In this document: positions 12,199 through 25,868 of the stretch, piece by piece
How the letters are laid out: each line of letters begins with the position of its first letter
How positions within the stretch are numbered: position 1 is the stretch's first letter
Assembly (NCBI GenBank): GCA_026724425.1
Contig: JAIUCV010000568.1
Span: forward strand, 1 to 64,000
Direction: 5' to 3'
DNA length: 64,000 nucleotides
Source: Erythrophleum ivorense
Lineage: Eukaryota > Streptophyta > Magnoliopsida > Fabales > Fabaceae
Position numbers and translations under genes: made by a program
The notes under the pieces: generated by a model
What the model saw: only the letters and a program-made list of their open reading frames with translations
Told to the model about the DNA's origin: nothing
Database searches by the model: none

Positions 12199-15100
12199 TG
12201 TAACACCCGGTTCTCTGAAAACGAGAGAAAATGTGAGAAATGTAATGTATGGTTTCTCCATAAATGAATGAAACTTATCAGATACAAAAAAAGTCCCCTG
12301 AAATGATGTAGTTAAGATCTCAAAAAATTTGGGAAGCATTCTAGACTCCTAAAAATCAGAATCCCAAGCTCAGATGGAAAGAAAAATGAAGTTAGAATGA
12401 AGAAACAATTTCTTACGGAAAACTTACGAAACATAATGGAATTTTCATAATTTTGAGCAAATTTTGGAATTCGCATAGGAGGGCTTTTAAAATGAAAATT
12501 TTGAGTTCTCCAGGGTTCTTAGAGGCCTTAAAAACCATAGGAAGACCTAAGACAGCTAAAAACCCTCCGGTGGATTTTTTTCAACATCGATTGACTTAAA
12601 TTTTGACTGATTCATTTGGGAAGGTTTTAGCTCCAAATTGAGTAATTCCAAAGGTATTTTATTTAATTGGGAATCTAAATTTTATGATGGAAAATAAAAT
12701 TCTTAAAAAGGAGTTAAAATGAGCATAAACAGAGTAAACAGATGCGTAGGGGCAAAATGGTTGTTTTGAAAAATTATAAAAGAGGCTTCTTAAGTAAGAT
12801 TACACCTCATCTCCTTCTATAAACTTCCATTTGTAGAAAAATGGGCAGCAATGGCATGACATTAAGAGGGGAGAGAGATAAGAAGTTTAAGCTTCCGTTT
12901 AGGTAAGTAAATGGCCCCGTTTCATCCTGTGCTAGTTAGGAAAGTTATTTCTCTCTCTAAGAGCTCTCTAATGATGATTTTATTTTCTTGAAAACTTGAA
13001 GATTCAAGCCTAATCCAAGCCAAAAAGGGACTCTTTTCAAGAAATCAATTGGTGAAAAATAATCTACGTGAAGAGAACTCCATTTTAAGGTAAGACTTCA
13101 CTTGAAACACTTGCAAAATCTTGTGTTTCCAAGCCATTTAAGCTTAGGTCTAGAGAGAGAAAGTGAGGAGGAGAGTTTTTCTTTATGTATTCTTGATAGA
13201 ACCAAATATTATGGAGTGTAAGAATTAAGAATATACAACTAGAATTGAAAAGGGAGCTTTAGAATGCAAGTTATGGAATTTAGGGATTTGCTTGTACCTA
13301 GGTTAAGATGAAGCTTCCTAGTAGTAATTTAAGTTGTCTAAGAGTATATATGAGTTCCTAAGATACCAAGAGAGCCTCCCATATGCTTCTCCCATCAAAG
13401 AAATTAAAACAACTTCATTGGTGCCATATGGAAGCATAGCCTCAGCCAACGAGGGTTCATGCACCTAGGGAGTGTTTTAATTCCTTCCAAACTTAGTTTT
13501 GCATCATGTATGATGGGAAAGTATGAGAGAAAGCCTTGGAAAAATTTTAGAAACCATAGATAGTGAGATGGTATCATAGGTTCCATATTATAGCTTAAAG
13601 AAGTAACACCTAGCTAGGCTCCTTGATTTGATTGTGATGACTCCAAGAGGTTTAAAAGGAATCAAGAATCATAAATAAATAAAGAGAATAGAGCCAAGAT
13701 GATGTTTCCCAAAGGTTGCTTCATTAAGTGCATTATGGAACCATAAAAGAGCCTTATGAGTCACATAACTTTTCTAGTGATTGTGTGGCCTTAGAATTTG
13801 ATTCAAGAGTATAATTAGCTTTCATATAATGTGTCTAGGGCAAGAGAAGTGATCTCCACCTTCTTGGGTGTATGAAGTCAAGGAAGAGGATTCAAGACTC
13901 AAGAAAGTTATATGTAAATGCAAGCAAGATAGCTCACTCCTCCTTCTCTCATGCATGATTGTTTTCTTTACTTGTCTTTGAATGTGTGTATGTGTATTTT
14001 TAAGTCATGAAAAGTGTTCTAGCATGACTTTGATTCCATGGTGTCATGATGTTACAATATGCTTTCATATGATGTTTATGATGTGTGCTTGGGTGTGCTT
14101 GAGTGTGGTGAGGCCAAGAGTCCTTAGCCATGGTGAAGATGAGCCAAGAACTTTTAAAATTGGTTGAGATAAAGTAAAGAGTCTCCCAAAAGTGAGATGG
14201 ACTCCCAAGAGCATGGTTGAGTCCAAGAATCTCTTAAAGAATAGGTGAGGCAAGTCCAACATCTACAAGAAATTGGATGAGGTCAATCCACTTGCTTGGC
14301 AAGTCTTTGTATGCTATGTATGAGTTTCTCAAATGATGAAAATGCCTCTTGAATGTTTACACATGTCAACATGACTATACATGCATTTATGAGACTTGGT
14401 TGCATCTTTTATGTATGATTGAATAGGAGATGAGCTATTGGGATTCTTTGAATCTCATCCCCTCCTCTCTAATGTTTTAGTATGTCAGGTGGACCAAGAG
14501 AATAAGGTAATGGAAGCTAACCACCTTGAAGAAGAGAGCTTGACATCATAAGGCATAGTTTTTGTTCTTTAAGGCCATATTAATGTCAAATGATGTAACC
14601 CATTGTTGTATATAGTCTATGACCTCTTGAACATGTATAATTATATATGATGTATAAATGAGAGAATACATTATGAGACCATTAGAATGCAAATTGAGTA
14701 TGTTATGGCATTGTGGCTTCTTGAATGGTGTTATGGAATTGTGTATAAGTGTGAGTGAGATGGCCAAATGAGATGCATGAGGTTTGAGATCATTTAGGCA
14801 GTTCATAAAATTCCTAATTATGCTTTTAGACTTGCCCAAGAGGTGCTAAACCCCAAGGAAAGTCATTTGGACATTTTGGTATCTTATATGGAGTCAAAAT
14901 TGACCATAATAGAACCCTATATCACTTTTTATCCAAATGAGCTCTTCTTGATTTGAGATTTGGCATGAAATTAGAGCTTTTTGATATCTTTTTGGGAAGC
15001 TAAAGAACAGAATTTTTGAAGGTCTACAAAATATTTGATGAATTTTCAAAGCTAAGAAATTTTTTGGTTTTGGTCATGTCACTATTCATATTGGTCCGAA

Positions 15101-15909
15101 AATGAAATCTATTACACAAGGCTCAAATGATGTTTAATTGCCACAAAATTTTATACAAAGAAATTAGAGATTTCCAATGACTTATGCCAACTAGAAGAAC
15201 TTCATTTGGATGTCTAAAGAGGGAGATATGAAGTTTTAAAAAATTTATCCAGTATCAGAAACTCCAGCTAACCTTAGTTACTATTTGATTGAGTTTTGAG
15301 GTCTGGGCATACCTGAACAGGTCTGAAATTATTTTTTCCCTCTATCTAACCTCCATAGCTTTCCAAATTGGTATTATTTGCATAGATTGGATTTTTTTGA
15401 AATTAATTGAATATTTTTTAAGTTTGCTATAAAATTCAATGATAACACCAGTGAATAGCCTGACCTTTGGGTCTGTTCAAATGTCAAACACCTTCTGTGA
15501 TGGATGTTATAGTCTGGACATATTTTTAGCATGAAAACATATGTAGCTTTCCAGAATGGGCAAGAATGCATAATTTAGATTTTTCTAAAATTAGTTATGA
15601 TTTTCCAAAATTTGTGATAGAAATATGAAAAATCTAGCTGAAAATATATGTATGTATTTCATGCTTTTCTTTGAGTTCTATGAGATATAGTCCACTTTTA
15701 ATGATACAAATGAGTTGTATTCATGTTATTAAATATGATAATGTGATGTATGAGCTCATATGGTTTACATGACACCGAATAAAATTTTTATATGCGACGC
15801 AACATTAGAAAAGTCATTATTTTAATGCCTTTTTCTTTAAGAATTTATATGATTCTTGGAAATTAGTTATTTAAAGGCATGAAATGAGTTAGAAATATAT
15901 GGTGTTACA
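12199..15909 (+). mobile_element. Solo LTR, family-1 long subfamily
   Basis: It starts TGTAACACCCGG and ends 'atatggtgttaca', with perfect TGTAG target duplications (12194-12198, 15910-15914). Its length is 3711 bp. A TATAAA box at 12818-12823 lies about 620 bp in, a reasonable core promoter position. It is inserted in the LTR 7736-17824: host sequence before 12194 continues after 15914 at the matching point of the family consensus. It has no internal coding region, so it is a solo LTR. Confidence 0.9.
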
Positions 15910-17997
15910 TGTAGCTCTAGAAATTGGTTCAAGAGTGTAATTGGCTTCCATATGATGTGTCTAGGCCAAGAGAAACATGCTCATCCTTATTTTGTGTGTG
16001 TGGCCGAGGAAAAGAAGTCCAATTCAAGAGAAAAAGTTTGCATTGGGAACAAAGGTAGCTTTCTCTTCTTTTTCTCATGCATGAGTGGATGTCATCGTGT
16101 CTTTGAATGTGTATATGTATATTTTAAGCCATGAAAAAGTATTCTAGCATGTATTCATATGCCATGGTACCATAATATTGTTTTATGTATTCAAATTACA
16201 TTTTGTGCACTTGCTTTGGTTTGCTTGAGTGTGGTGAAGCCAAGAACCCTCTAACCATGGTGAGGATGAGCCAAGAACCCTTAAGAATGGTTGAGACAAA
16301 GCCAAGAGTCTCCCAAGAGTAAGGCTTAGTTCAAGGCCTTTTAGAAAAAGGTGAGGCAAGTCCAAAGTCCTTGAAGAGAATGGGTGAGACTAATCTACGT
16401 ACTTGACAAGCCTATGTATGTTATGTATGACTTTTTAAAATGTCAAGAAAGCTTCTTGAATGATCACATATTCTATAGTAGTTATACATGCACTTTTAGA
16501 CATAGATTTGCATTCTTTATGTGTGATTGAAAGGCAAAAGAGTTATTGGGATTCCTAGAATCACATTCCTTCCTCCCCACATGTTTAATATTTCTAGGTA
16601 GACCAATTGAACCAAAGAATGGAAGCCACCAAGCCTAAAGGAAGGAGAGTGACAACAAAGTGTGGAAATATGCTAAATTGTAGCCATATGAGTGGCACAT
16701 GATGTAATCCTTCATTGTATATGTTATATGACCTTATGAGCACATGTCAATATGTAAATGTATTATGTATGAATGAAATTTAATGACATATGTATGAGAT
16801 AGTGCATTTTGGGCATTAGATGGCAAGATTTGACATGTATGCTCTTGTGTATAACTTGGGGTGGATGAGTAAGTTTGAGAAATCTTGGTTACCTTTGAGA
16901 CAAGTTTAGTAGACCATTTTGGTACTTTCCCACATGCTTAAGTAGCCATGGTTGTCTTAGAAGTAATTTTAGACCATTTGGACCCCTTATGAGACACAAA
17001 AATGACCATTATGTAACCCAATATCAAAATTTAACCCAATGAGTGAATTTTTCCATAAGATTTGGCATGCATATAGATCTCATCTAGAGCTTTTTGGAAA
17101 GCTAAAGACCAGATTATTTGGATCTCTATGGAATTAATTATAATTTTTAAAGTTAGCATTTTTCTGCTGAACTGATACAGACACTATTCATATGGTCAAT
17201 TTTTTGGGCTATGTCATTCAAGGGACAAATGGTGTTTAATTCTCATGAAATTTTAGAGGCATAAACTAGATATGATAATATTTCCATGGCCATTAGGATC
17301 ACCCCAATTGGACATCTGAGCAGGGACATATGAATTTTTGAAGTTGGTGGATAGTACCAATAATGATAGATGACCTATAGTATTGTTTCATCAATTTTCA
17401 ATAGCTAAACGTCCCTTTTATAGTCTGGAATTATTTTTAAAATAAAGTAGACATCTGTAGCTTTCCAGAATGATATAGTGTGTTTGATTTTTATTTTTCT
17501 AGAATTAGTTATAATTTTTCAAAATTCATGACAAAAACTTAAAAATTTAGTCTGAGGTTGTACACTTCATCCATTAATGTATATACTTCATTTGCTCGAG
17601 TTTTATGCCACTTCTTGAGATGTTTTTGAGTTGTATTTGTGTATTTAGATATGAGAATGAGATGGATGAGTCCATATGGCCCACGAAACATAAAATGAAA
17701 ATTTTATCCATGATGTAACACAATTTAAATGAATATTTTTCATGATTTTCCTTGGCAAACTTGTATAATCCAAGGAAGGGACTCTTAAATGAGGTAAGAT
17801 GAGTTAGAGAATTATGGTGTTACATTAAGATAGGAGAGGGAAGAGGGTGAGATTCATGGAATCTCAATAGCTCATACACTCATTCAAGGAAGTAATCAAT
17901 GCATATAAACATGTCATAGCATGCAAGTAGGCATCCAACCATTAAAAATCATACAACACATGATTTATATGTCATGAAAATCATATCAATGCCAAGA

Positions 17998-18165
17998 ATA
18001 AGCTCTAGGAACTTTTGGTCTAGCCTTACCCTTGGTCTAGGGAATTTTGACTTGGCCTCACTCACCCATGAGACTTTTGGCTTTGCCTCACCCATTCTTA
18101 GGGACTTTTTGCTCTACCTCACCCATCACAAGGGACTTTTGACACCACCTCACCTTTTAAGAGTA
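17998..18165 (-). repeat. 31-bp tandem array in the chromovirus left LTR
   Basis: Successive units end in 'ggacttttggc-tagcctcaccc' on the plus strand; the same array reads 'gggtgaggc-agccaaaagtcc' on the minus strand. Five to six diverged units are seen. It matches the arrays at 31866-32062, 34571-34750 and 49786-49967 in other LTR copies. Confidence 0.8.
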
Positions 18166-18735
18166 ATTTTTCGTAACCCAAAACATAAGCATATTGGTAC
18201 CAATGTAACAAGGCAATATCAAATAGCATGTCTCACAATACAAATGTATATACAAGCATACAATGACTATCATACATCCAAGAATGCAACAAAAAAGAGT
18301 GAAGAGCTACCTTGGCACTTAAACACAATTCTTCCCTTTTAATTTCTCTTTCCCCTTCTCAGTCTCATAACTGCAACTAAATGGAGTTTGATCTCTTTGG
18401 ACTAGACATAACACATGACATGTAATTACTCTCTTGGGACAAGCTAAAGCATCAACTACATATTTAAGAAGCATACTTTATCTATGCTTCCATAGAAGGT
18501 CTAATGAAGCTTTTAAATTTTCCTTGAAAGGAAAGGCACTTGGGAAGCTTCCTAGGGGTCTTGGGAACTCAAACAAGTACTCACAAAGGCTAGGGGAATT
18601 CTTAGACAAAATCAGATTTTATGTAATGCTCAAGAACCCCTATGGTTCTTATCTTGAAGTTCACTAGCTTTTCTTTCACTTACTTTGCATTTTCTAGCTT
18701 TCCACACTCTAATTCAATGGTTTCTTACTTTGCAT

Positions 18736-21700
18736 TAAACTCTAATGGCCTTCTTCTTTTATCGGCACAGCTTTTGTGCCTACTTTGGGTTGTGAGAAGT
18801 TTCTTTCTAATCAATTCTATCTGTTGGGTGTTCTAATCCACAATCTCAGGTCTTATCAAGCTCCTCTCACCTAGCTTAACCCAACACAGAAAGGATCTGC
18901 ACTTTCTCCTATACAACAGCTTATAAAAGGCCATTTAAATACTAGAATAGTAACTATTATTATATGTAAATTCTACTAATGGTAAATATGCATCCCAGTT
19001 ACCTCTTATCTCTAACACACATACCTTCAATATATCTTTCAGGGTCTAGATAGTCCTCTCAGTCTGACCATTTGTCTGGGGGTGATATGCAGTACTAAAC
19101 TGTAACCTAGTCCCTAAGGCATACTATAATGACCTCTAGAAGTTCGATGTGAACCTGGGGTCTCTATCTGAAACTATGCTACTAGGTACTCTGTGAAGTC
19201 ACACTATCTCTTTAATATACAACTGGGCTAATTTATCTAGTATGTGAGTAGCCCTGATAGCTAAAAAGTGTACAAACTTCATCAATCTATCCACAACTAC
19301 CCAAATTGCATTGTGTCCAGAGAATATCTTAGGTAACCCCACAACAAAGTCTGTAGCTATACTATCCCATTTCTATGTAGGGATATCTAGGGGTTGCAAC
19401 AACCCAACGGGTCTCTAATGTTCTACTTTTACCCTCTACACATTAAACATCTAGCCATATAATCTGTCACGTCATTTTTCATCCCTAGCCATCAAAAAAT
19501 TTCTTTCAAATCCCGATGCATTTTAGTGGCACCTGGATGGATAGTATACTTACTCTTATGTGCCTCTTCTAAAATGCTTTCTCTCAATTCATTCTGACTA
19601 GGCACACAGATTCTATCTCGGTATACTATCATACCATCCTTAGACACTTTGAAATCTAAGGTCTTACCTTAGGATATCTTATTTTTGACTTGACTTAGGA
19701 ACTCATCCTCTCTTTAAGCATCTAAGATCTAGGTTCTTAACTTATTTTTTATTCGAGTTTCACTCAGACACAATTTACTTGATACCACTTGATAGGAGAG
19801 GTTCATATTTTTAAATTTTTTTTAAGAGCTCTTGCTCCCTAATCATCATATGGGTTGCATGGATGGACTTCCTACTCAGGGCATCCACCACCACATTAGC
19901 CTTGCCTGGATGATATTTTAAGGTATAATCATAATCTTTCAAGAATTACATCCATCTCCTCTATATCATATTTAGTTCTTTTTGATCGAATAGATATTTC
20001 AGACTCTTGTGATCACTATAGATCTCTATGGTAGCACCATATAGATAGTTCCTTCATATTTTAAGAGTAAACACTACGGTGGCTAGCTCTAGGTCATGTG
20101 TGGGATAATTCTCCTCATAAGACCTTAACTACCTAGAGGCATATGCCACTACTCTACCCTACTACATCAACACACATCCTAACCCTTTGTCTGAGGCATC
20201 ACAATAAACCACAAATGGCTCACTAGGGTTAGGGATAATTAATACAAGGGTAGTGGTCAAATGGAGTTTCAATTCCTAGAAAATTCTCTCACATCTATCA
20301 TCCCACATAAAAGATGTCTCTTTCCTAGTCAACCTCATCAGTGGTAAGACCATATGAGAAAAGAACTAAATAAACTGTCTATAATACCCTGCAAAACTTA
20401 GGAAACTCCTAACCTCGGTGATCATTCTAGGTCTATCCCATTGTAACACAACTTCTACTTTATGGGGATCAACCGCGACCCCTGCTTGTGATATCACGTG
20501 ACCTAAGAATCTCACCTCGGTTAGCCAAAACTTATATTTACTAAATTTAGCATATAACTTCTTATCTCTCAGAGTCTCTAGGACTAATCTCAGATGCCTC
20601 TCATGCTCCTCAAAAGATTTGGAGTGCACAAGATATCATCAATGAAGACCATTACAACTGATCTAAATATGGTCTGAATACCCTGTTCATGTAATCCATG
20701 AACATAGCGAGTGCATTCGTCAGGTCGAATGGCATCACAAGGAACTCATAGTGCCCATATCTCATTCTAAAGGCCATCTTAAAAATGTCTTCAGTTCTCA
20801 CTCTCAACTGATGGCACCCAGATCTAAGATCTATCTTGGAAAACATAGATGCTCTAGCCAACTAATCTAAAAATCATCAATTCTAAGGAGAGGATATTTA
20901 TTCTTGATGGTAACTTTATTCAACTCTTTATAATCTATATATAATCATAAGCTACTATCCGTCTTTCTCACAAATAACATTGGAGCTCCCCAAGGTGAAA
21001 CACTAGGGCGTATGAACCCTTTCTCTAACAATTCCTCTATTTGCTTTTTCAACTCAGTGAGCTCAGTGAGAGCCATCCTGTAAGAAGCCTTGGATACCGG
21101 TCTAACCCCAGGCACTATGTCTATAGGGAAATCTAGCTTTTTCTCAAGGGGTAGACCACTAAAGTCAAAATCTTTAGGGAAAACCTCTAAGAATTCCTTG
21201 ACAACTAAGATCTTCTCTATCCCTTCCTCTACCTCAACTTGAATAGAGAAAAGACTAGAAACTCTTGACATCCATGCTCTAAATGTCTCTCAGCTTGGGC
21301 AGTAGTCAGAAAAGATAACTCAACTCCTACCCTAGGTATGGTCCCGCAAGTAGGTATAGATATGGTCTGATGTTCACAATCAAGCATAACATTATTGGTA
21401 GTCATCTAGTTCATACCAATAACGCAATCAATATCATAGAAAGGTATACAAATCAAATCAATAATGGTATAACAATGATTGAACTGAACAATGATATTCA
21501 AACAGGTAAGGGAAGTAACCACATGGCTTTCAGTGGGTGAAGTGTTAGACAAGCCAAATGATAAAGTAGTAATGGCCAAACCCAATCATCTCACACAATC
21601 ATAAGATATAAACGTGTAACTAGCACCCGAATTAAACATGGCAACTATAGGAAAGCCATTCACTATCAACATACCTCAGATCAGACTAAGAGACACATTT
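18736..21700 (-). pseudogene. Chromovirus pol remnant: protease, RT, RNase H, integrase
   Basis: Reading down the minus strand: the retropepsin site appears as NSGAS (21633-21619), where the family has DSGA, so the catalytic Asp codon is now Asn. Reverse transcriptase runs from about 21060 to 20366, with PVSKASYRMA, KIDLRSGCHQLRV and an intact FIDDIL (20649-20629, the YxDD-box position). RNase H (20365 to about 19850) keeps VYCDASDKGLG. Integrase shows HHCC-type remains near 19560-19430, WVVVDRLMKFVHF, IVSDRDPRFTSNF and AYHPQTNGQTERTI (about 19090-19040), and ends near KSCADKRRRPLEF at 18736. Stops and frameshifts are frequent. The region after the integrase core (GPF motif, chromodomain) is deleted. 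In life this polyprotein would copy RNA into DNA and insert it. Confidence 0.85.
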
Positions 21701-22793
21701 GCTTCTTGCTGAGTGAGGCGAACACTCGGCCCTAGGTCTGTGGCCTTGGAGGAGGTGTTGTATCTATTTAAAGGTAGTTCCTAATGATTTGCCCCAATTT
21801 CCCATACTTGAAGCATGTCACTAGAAACTGCTAGGTAGATGATTATCTTCGAGGAGGCGGTATCTTCTTGCCCCTCTGTGGCCTTATATTCTATGGTACC
21901 TTGCCTTTCCTCTTACTATTGGGTGTTACACTGAAACCCTCTTCTGGTCTCGGTTTCTTTAGCTCTGAAGCCCCCTTAACTAGCTGGAACCACAGCAGGC
22001 ATGATAGCTTGCAAGTTATTCTCAATCACTCTGCTAACTTTTACAAAGGTATTAAACTTTTTAATTACTTGTGGAGTAACCCTGTTGCTAATCAGGGGTT
22101 TCAACCTAGTCTCAAATTGCTCACATCTCTAGGGCTCATCATTATACTTTTGGAGGTAAAAGGAATACTGAGACAACTCAATAAACTTAGCCACAAACTG
22201 ATCAACAGCCATCTCTTCAGTCTGCCTCAAGCCCATAAATTCTATCTCTTTCTTTTTCCTTATCGAACTAGGAAAGTATTTCTCATAAAACTCCACTAAG
22301 AAGCTTTCCTAAGTGATCTTTATATTCTTGGTCTCCATCAGAGGTTTCGGGCTATGCCACCATCTATCAGCTTCTTTTTGTAGCATAAAAGTGGCAAGTT
22401 AAGCTTTCTACTCTGTGGTATAATCCATCACGAAAATTTTTTTTTTCTAGCTTCATAACCCAAGCTTCTACCTTATTCGCATCCAACTTCCTGTCAAAAG
22501 AGGGTGGACTATTCTTCCTGAACTAATTTAACATTTTGGATAGGCGTTTGGGCTTAAGCAGGCTCTTGGGGAGGTGTAGGTGGAATGCTAGAAGTGGATG
22601 GCTGAGGTACAAGTAGGGTTGTGCATGGGATGGGATAGGGCAAGAATGGAATGAGCCCGAGGCCCGTCCCGATATTGGTCTCAGGATTGAATTCAAGGCC
22701 CGAATCTCGTTCCGGCCCAATAAGGCCTGATGTAAAATCGGGTTAGGATGGTCCAAAATGGGCCAAGATGGGATAGGGAAAAATTTTCTTCCC

Positions 22794-23091
22794 CTATTTA
22801 AAAGCTTAAACTATTAGGTGAAGGCCCAAAAAATAGTTTTGATATAATCTCTAACATGTTCCCCCATATAAAAGCCCTTCAGACTTTGCAGCATGAACAA
22901 AACACATGCCCGTTAAATCTTGTATTGAAACTTAATTTTAATTACAAGAATGAGGGGGCGGCAAAGATCAAAATTATGACCACTTGGGTATAAAAGCTCT
23001 AATATCATGTTAAGTGTTAACGACTATTTGAACTCAAAAGCTTAAGCTGTATGGTGAAAACTCCTAAATAGTTTTTATATAATCTCTGACA
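22794..23091 (-). mobile_element. TRIM-like miniature LTR retrotransposon inside the hAT element
   Basis: Two direct repeats of about 63-77 bp occur at 22794-22856 and 23015-23091. They share 'aaaagcttaa-ct', 'ggtgaa', 'aatagttttgatataatctct-aca'. On the minus strand the right repeat begins TGTCAGAGATT and ends GTTAACA. Inside it (23007-22996) lies TGATATTAGAGC, close to the tRNA-iMet primer-binding site TGGTATCAGAGC. On the other side, next to the left repeat, is the purine run TATGGGGGAACA, a good polypurine tract. The left repeat has lost its outer end. With about 160 bp of internal DNA and no coding capacity, this fits a terminal-repeat retrotransposon in miniature. Confidence 0.7.
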
Positions 23092-25868
23092 AGTGTTGCA
23101 TACACATGGCCTTTCCCTAACTCCCAAATAGTTTGATATATCATTAAATCTTTTAATAATATATTTTGATATGTCCCATCCTCTTCTCCCTAATTATTGC
23201 TCTCCGTATTTTCTCAACAGAAATTTACAATGCCCTTGAATCTTGTCCTCAAGTGTAGGGGTTCTAATAAATCTTATATATACTATATATCACATCAATG
23301 ACCTTTCACATGTATATCTATATTTTCTAGAATGCCAGTTAGATACCTAAATCAAAAGTACAATGCAAGAATGCATTGGCAATTCCAGTTCTATCAAAAT
23401 TTTAAGTGAAGAAGTACTAAAAATATCTTGCGTATAGGAGATAGCTAAAGGCCTTCAGAGTCAATCCTTTACTTTATTGAATGGTAATAGTTTCTTTTAG
23501 AACACCATCATTTATTAATTAAATTCCAATACTTTTCTTTTACAGTCATTCAGGATTTCTAATAATTATTCAAACTTTATAAATTCAATGCATAAATCAT
23601 TCTATAATTATTTCAAGTGAAACAAAAGCTATCCACACTTAGGTAAAAGAGGTATGCATGTTTAAACTAAAATAGGAAGCATTCAAAATACAATCTGACA
23701 AGAAGCTTTTGTGCGTCAATCATAAAATAATGGAACGTGCATAACTATTAACAAATGAACCAAGACTATGTGCATGGTGTGGTGCTGTGACATATGATAA
23801 AAATAAGTTAACTTGATACATGAAAATAGGTAACAAGAATCTATAAAGGAATCAAAAGTCAATCTGAATGAACAACATCAAATGATCAAGACGAGCAAGA
23901 CTTATGCAGAAGTAGGGGGAGAATGAGCAGAAGGATCCCAGCATATAAGTAAAGTATTAAAAACTTGCAACGATGAGGATACACAAGAAATAAGCAAATT
24001 GCCAATGTTAATAAAGGCCAGCAAAATGAGAGAAGCATCTACCAAAGTGGTCGGTGCTTTACAAATGTCGATGCAAAAAAAGCATCATTTTTAGAAAATT
24101 CTTGTTCCTACCAAAGACAGTCAAATATTATTACATTGGAACACAAAAAATCAAATCACTTTCTTAACGTACTGTGTAAAGCAAAGAATAAGATTTAAGT
24201 CATTGAAAGCTTCCCAACAAGCCAATGATATCAATTAAAATATGCATTTAAAATCCAAGGATAGCTTATAATGCTTATAAATATCTCTCTAAAGTTCAAA
24301 ACATTGCTTTTATCTTTTTTCAATTGTTTTCAAGATTAAAAAGATCCCTAATTGCATTCAAGTACAAGTTAAATATAATATTCCTTTATATGCCATATGA
24401 GAATGAGATATAACATATTATCCAAAAGGAGAAAGCACAAGATAAGACCAGAGGAACATAACGCGAAACAATCTCTCTTTAATGCAAAACATACTTACAA
24501 GAGACAAACCTAAAGAAGGAGACAAAGATTGTATAAAACAGACAATAAAAATAGTCATTGATATGAAGACACATAAAAGCTGCAAGAGTCATTAATACAA
24601 GAGGCCCACAAAGTGATTGCTCTAATCATCAAGTTATCTATTTTCCCAACATAGCATGATTAACCATCTTGAGCACAGGTGGACCTACCTTATTTATTGC
24701 ACAGTCAAATTTTAAAAAATTGAAAAGTTACCTTTCATTTAGTTATAATTCCATACATCACACTATTGGTACAACTTCCAAATTAATTCAATTTTGAATG
24801 ACCTCTTCAAAATTTCAATCTTAGTTCCATCCCTAATCCTGTAGCAGTCATAGTTCAAGTACGAGAATTGCATAAGCACAATCATTTTCTGGGGCCATTT
24901 ATCTTGGTTTTTATCAAATTCCTAGCAGGAGGAAAAATCCTTTGAGGTTTTATCATGGAATTATAAGGTCATACATCCAAAATTGAAAGAAGTAGTATTG
25001 TTTTAAGTGTTGATTCTTATACATTATATTATTTTCCATTCAGGAAACTATTATGTTTTCTAAAATGCCTTCAATCATTTTTATTACAGCCCCTCCAAAA
25101 ATGCAATCTGGGTTCAATCTTGATCCAAAGTAGAAGTCACACTTCAAGTATGCAATTTGCAATAGAACATTTTTTTTCCAAAGGGTTAATTTATCATAGG
25201 CCTATAAAAACATGAAACCACCCCCTTCCCTGATAGAAAGTAAAGGGAATACAGAAAAAGAAGGCAAAAAAAGAAAGAAAGTAAGAAGCAAGTGGTAACT
25301 GTGAAGATATTAAAAAATAAAAGCAATGACAATATACCTATGGAGGCTATAATGTTCTATAGAAACTAGTCTTCCTCCATATAAATTGGTGCATATACCT
25401 ATGGATGCAAAATATTGGGGAAATCATGAAGCTTACAATAACCAAAATTAGATTAAGAACAAGAAGCAAGTGGTAACTATAAAGATATTAAAGTACATAC
25501 CATTTGATGTAATTAATGGAAGATGCCCAATATTTGGTGAATGACAACTGTGGCCTATTGAATACAAGAAACCAAAAGAACATTAGAGCCTTCTAGACTA
25601 AATTGTCAAAGAGATAAGATTAAAACTTTTAGCATATCAGCATAACATCATTCTTAAAATACAAATACAAGTTCCCAATAACAAAAAGTTAGAAATATGA
25701 AGAGTTCAAAATACAAATACAAGCTAAATAAAATAACAAAAACACATCAAGTGACATGCTGAATAACTTTAGAGATTACTTCTAAAGCTTATGAAATATC
25801 AACAAAAAGTAAATATTATTTTGGAAATTACGAAGTAGAAATCAAAGGGAGAAATCCAATGAATATCA

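Larger units (their letters stand above)
7736..17824 (+). mobile_element. Family-1 LTR holding two further LTRs
   Basis: The pieces are 7736-8927, 11801-12198 and 15910-17824, together about 3.5 kb. It opens TGTAATAGAG and closes 'attatggtgttaca'. The TTAAG target duplication is perfect at 7731-7735 and 17825-17829. The sequence on either side is continuous with the chromovirus 3' LTR. No internal retrotransposon region is present, so it is a solo LTR. Two younger copies sit inside it. Confidence 0.88.
6322..18734 (-). repeat. Left (3') LTR of the chromovirus, split by a nested LTR
   Basis: Two pieces, 6322-7735 and 17825-18734, align with the right LTR (30301-33342). Examples are 'cattaacctcaatta', 'gtaatttattacgtta' and 'ctagcttttctttcactta'. 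The terminal bases have decayed from TGTAACACC to TTTAACACT. The first 600-700 bp of the LTR (U3 side, including the palindromic array seen at 33085-33310 in its partner) is missing at the 18735 junction. Confidence 0.75.

Noticed and set aside
21868..22299. Plus-strand open frame of 143 residues, the longest in the window
   Set aside because: It is the antisense shadow of the chromovirus gag, whose capsid core reads clearly on the minus strand.
22606..22613. Reading the hAT flank as a perfect 8-bp duplication in a shifted frame
   Set aside because: No shift of the end gives a better match than 5 of 8, so I kept the end defined by the TAGGG inverted repeat.
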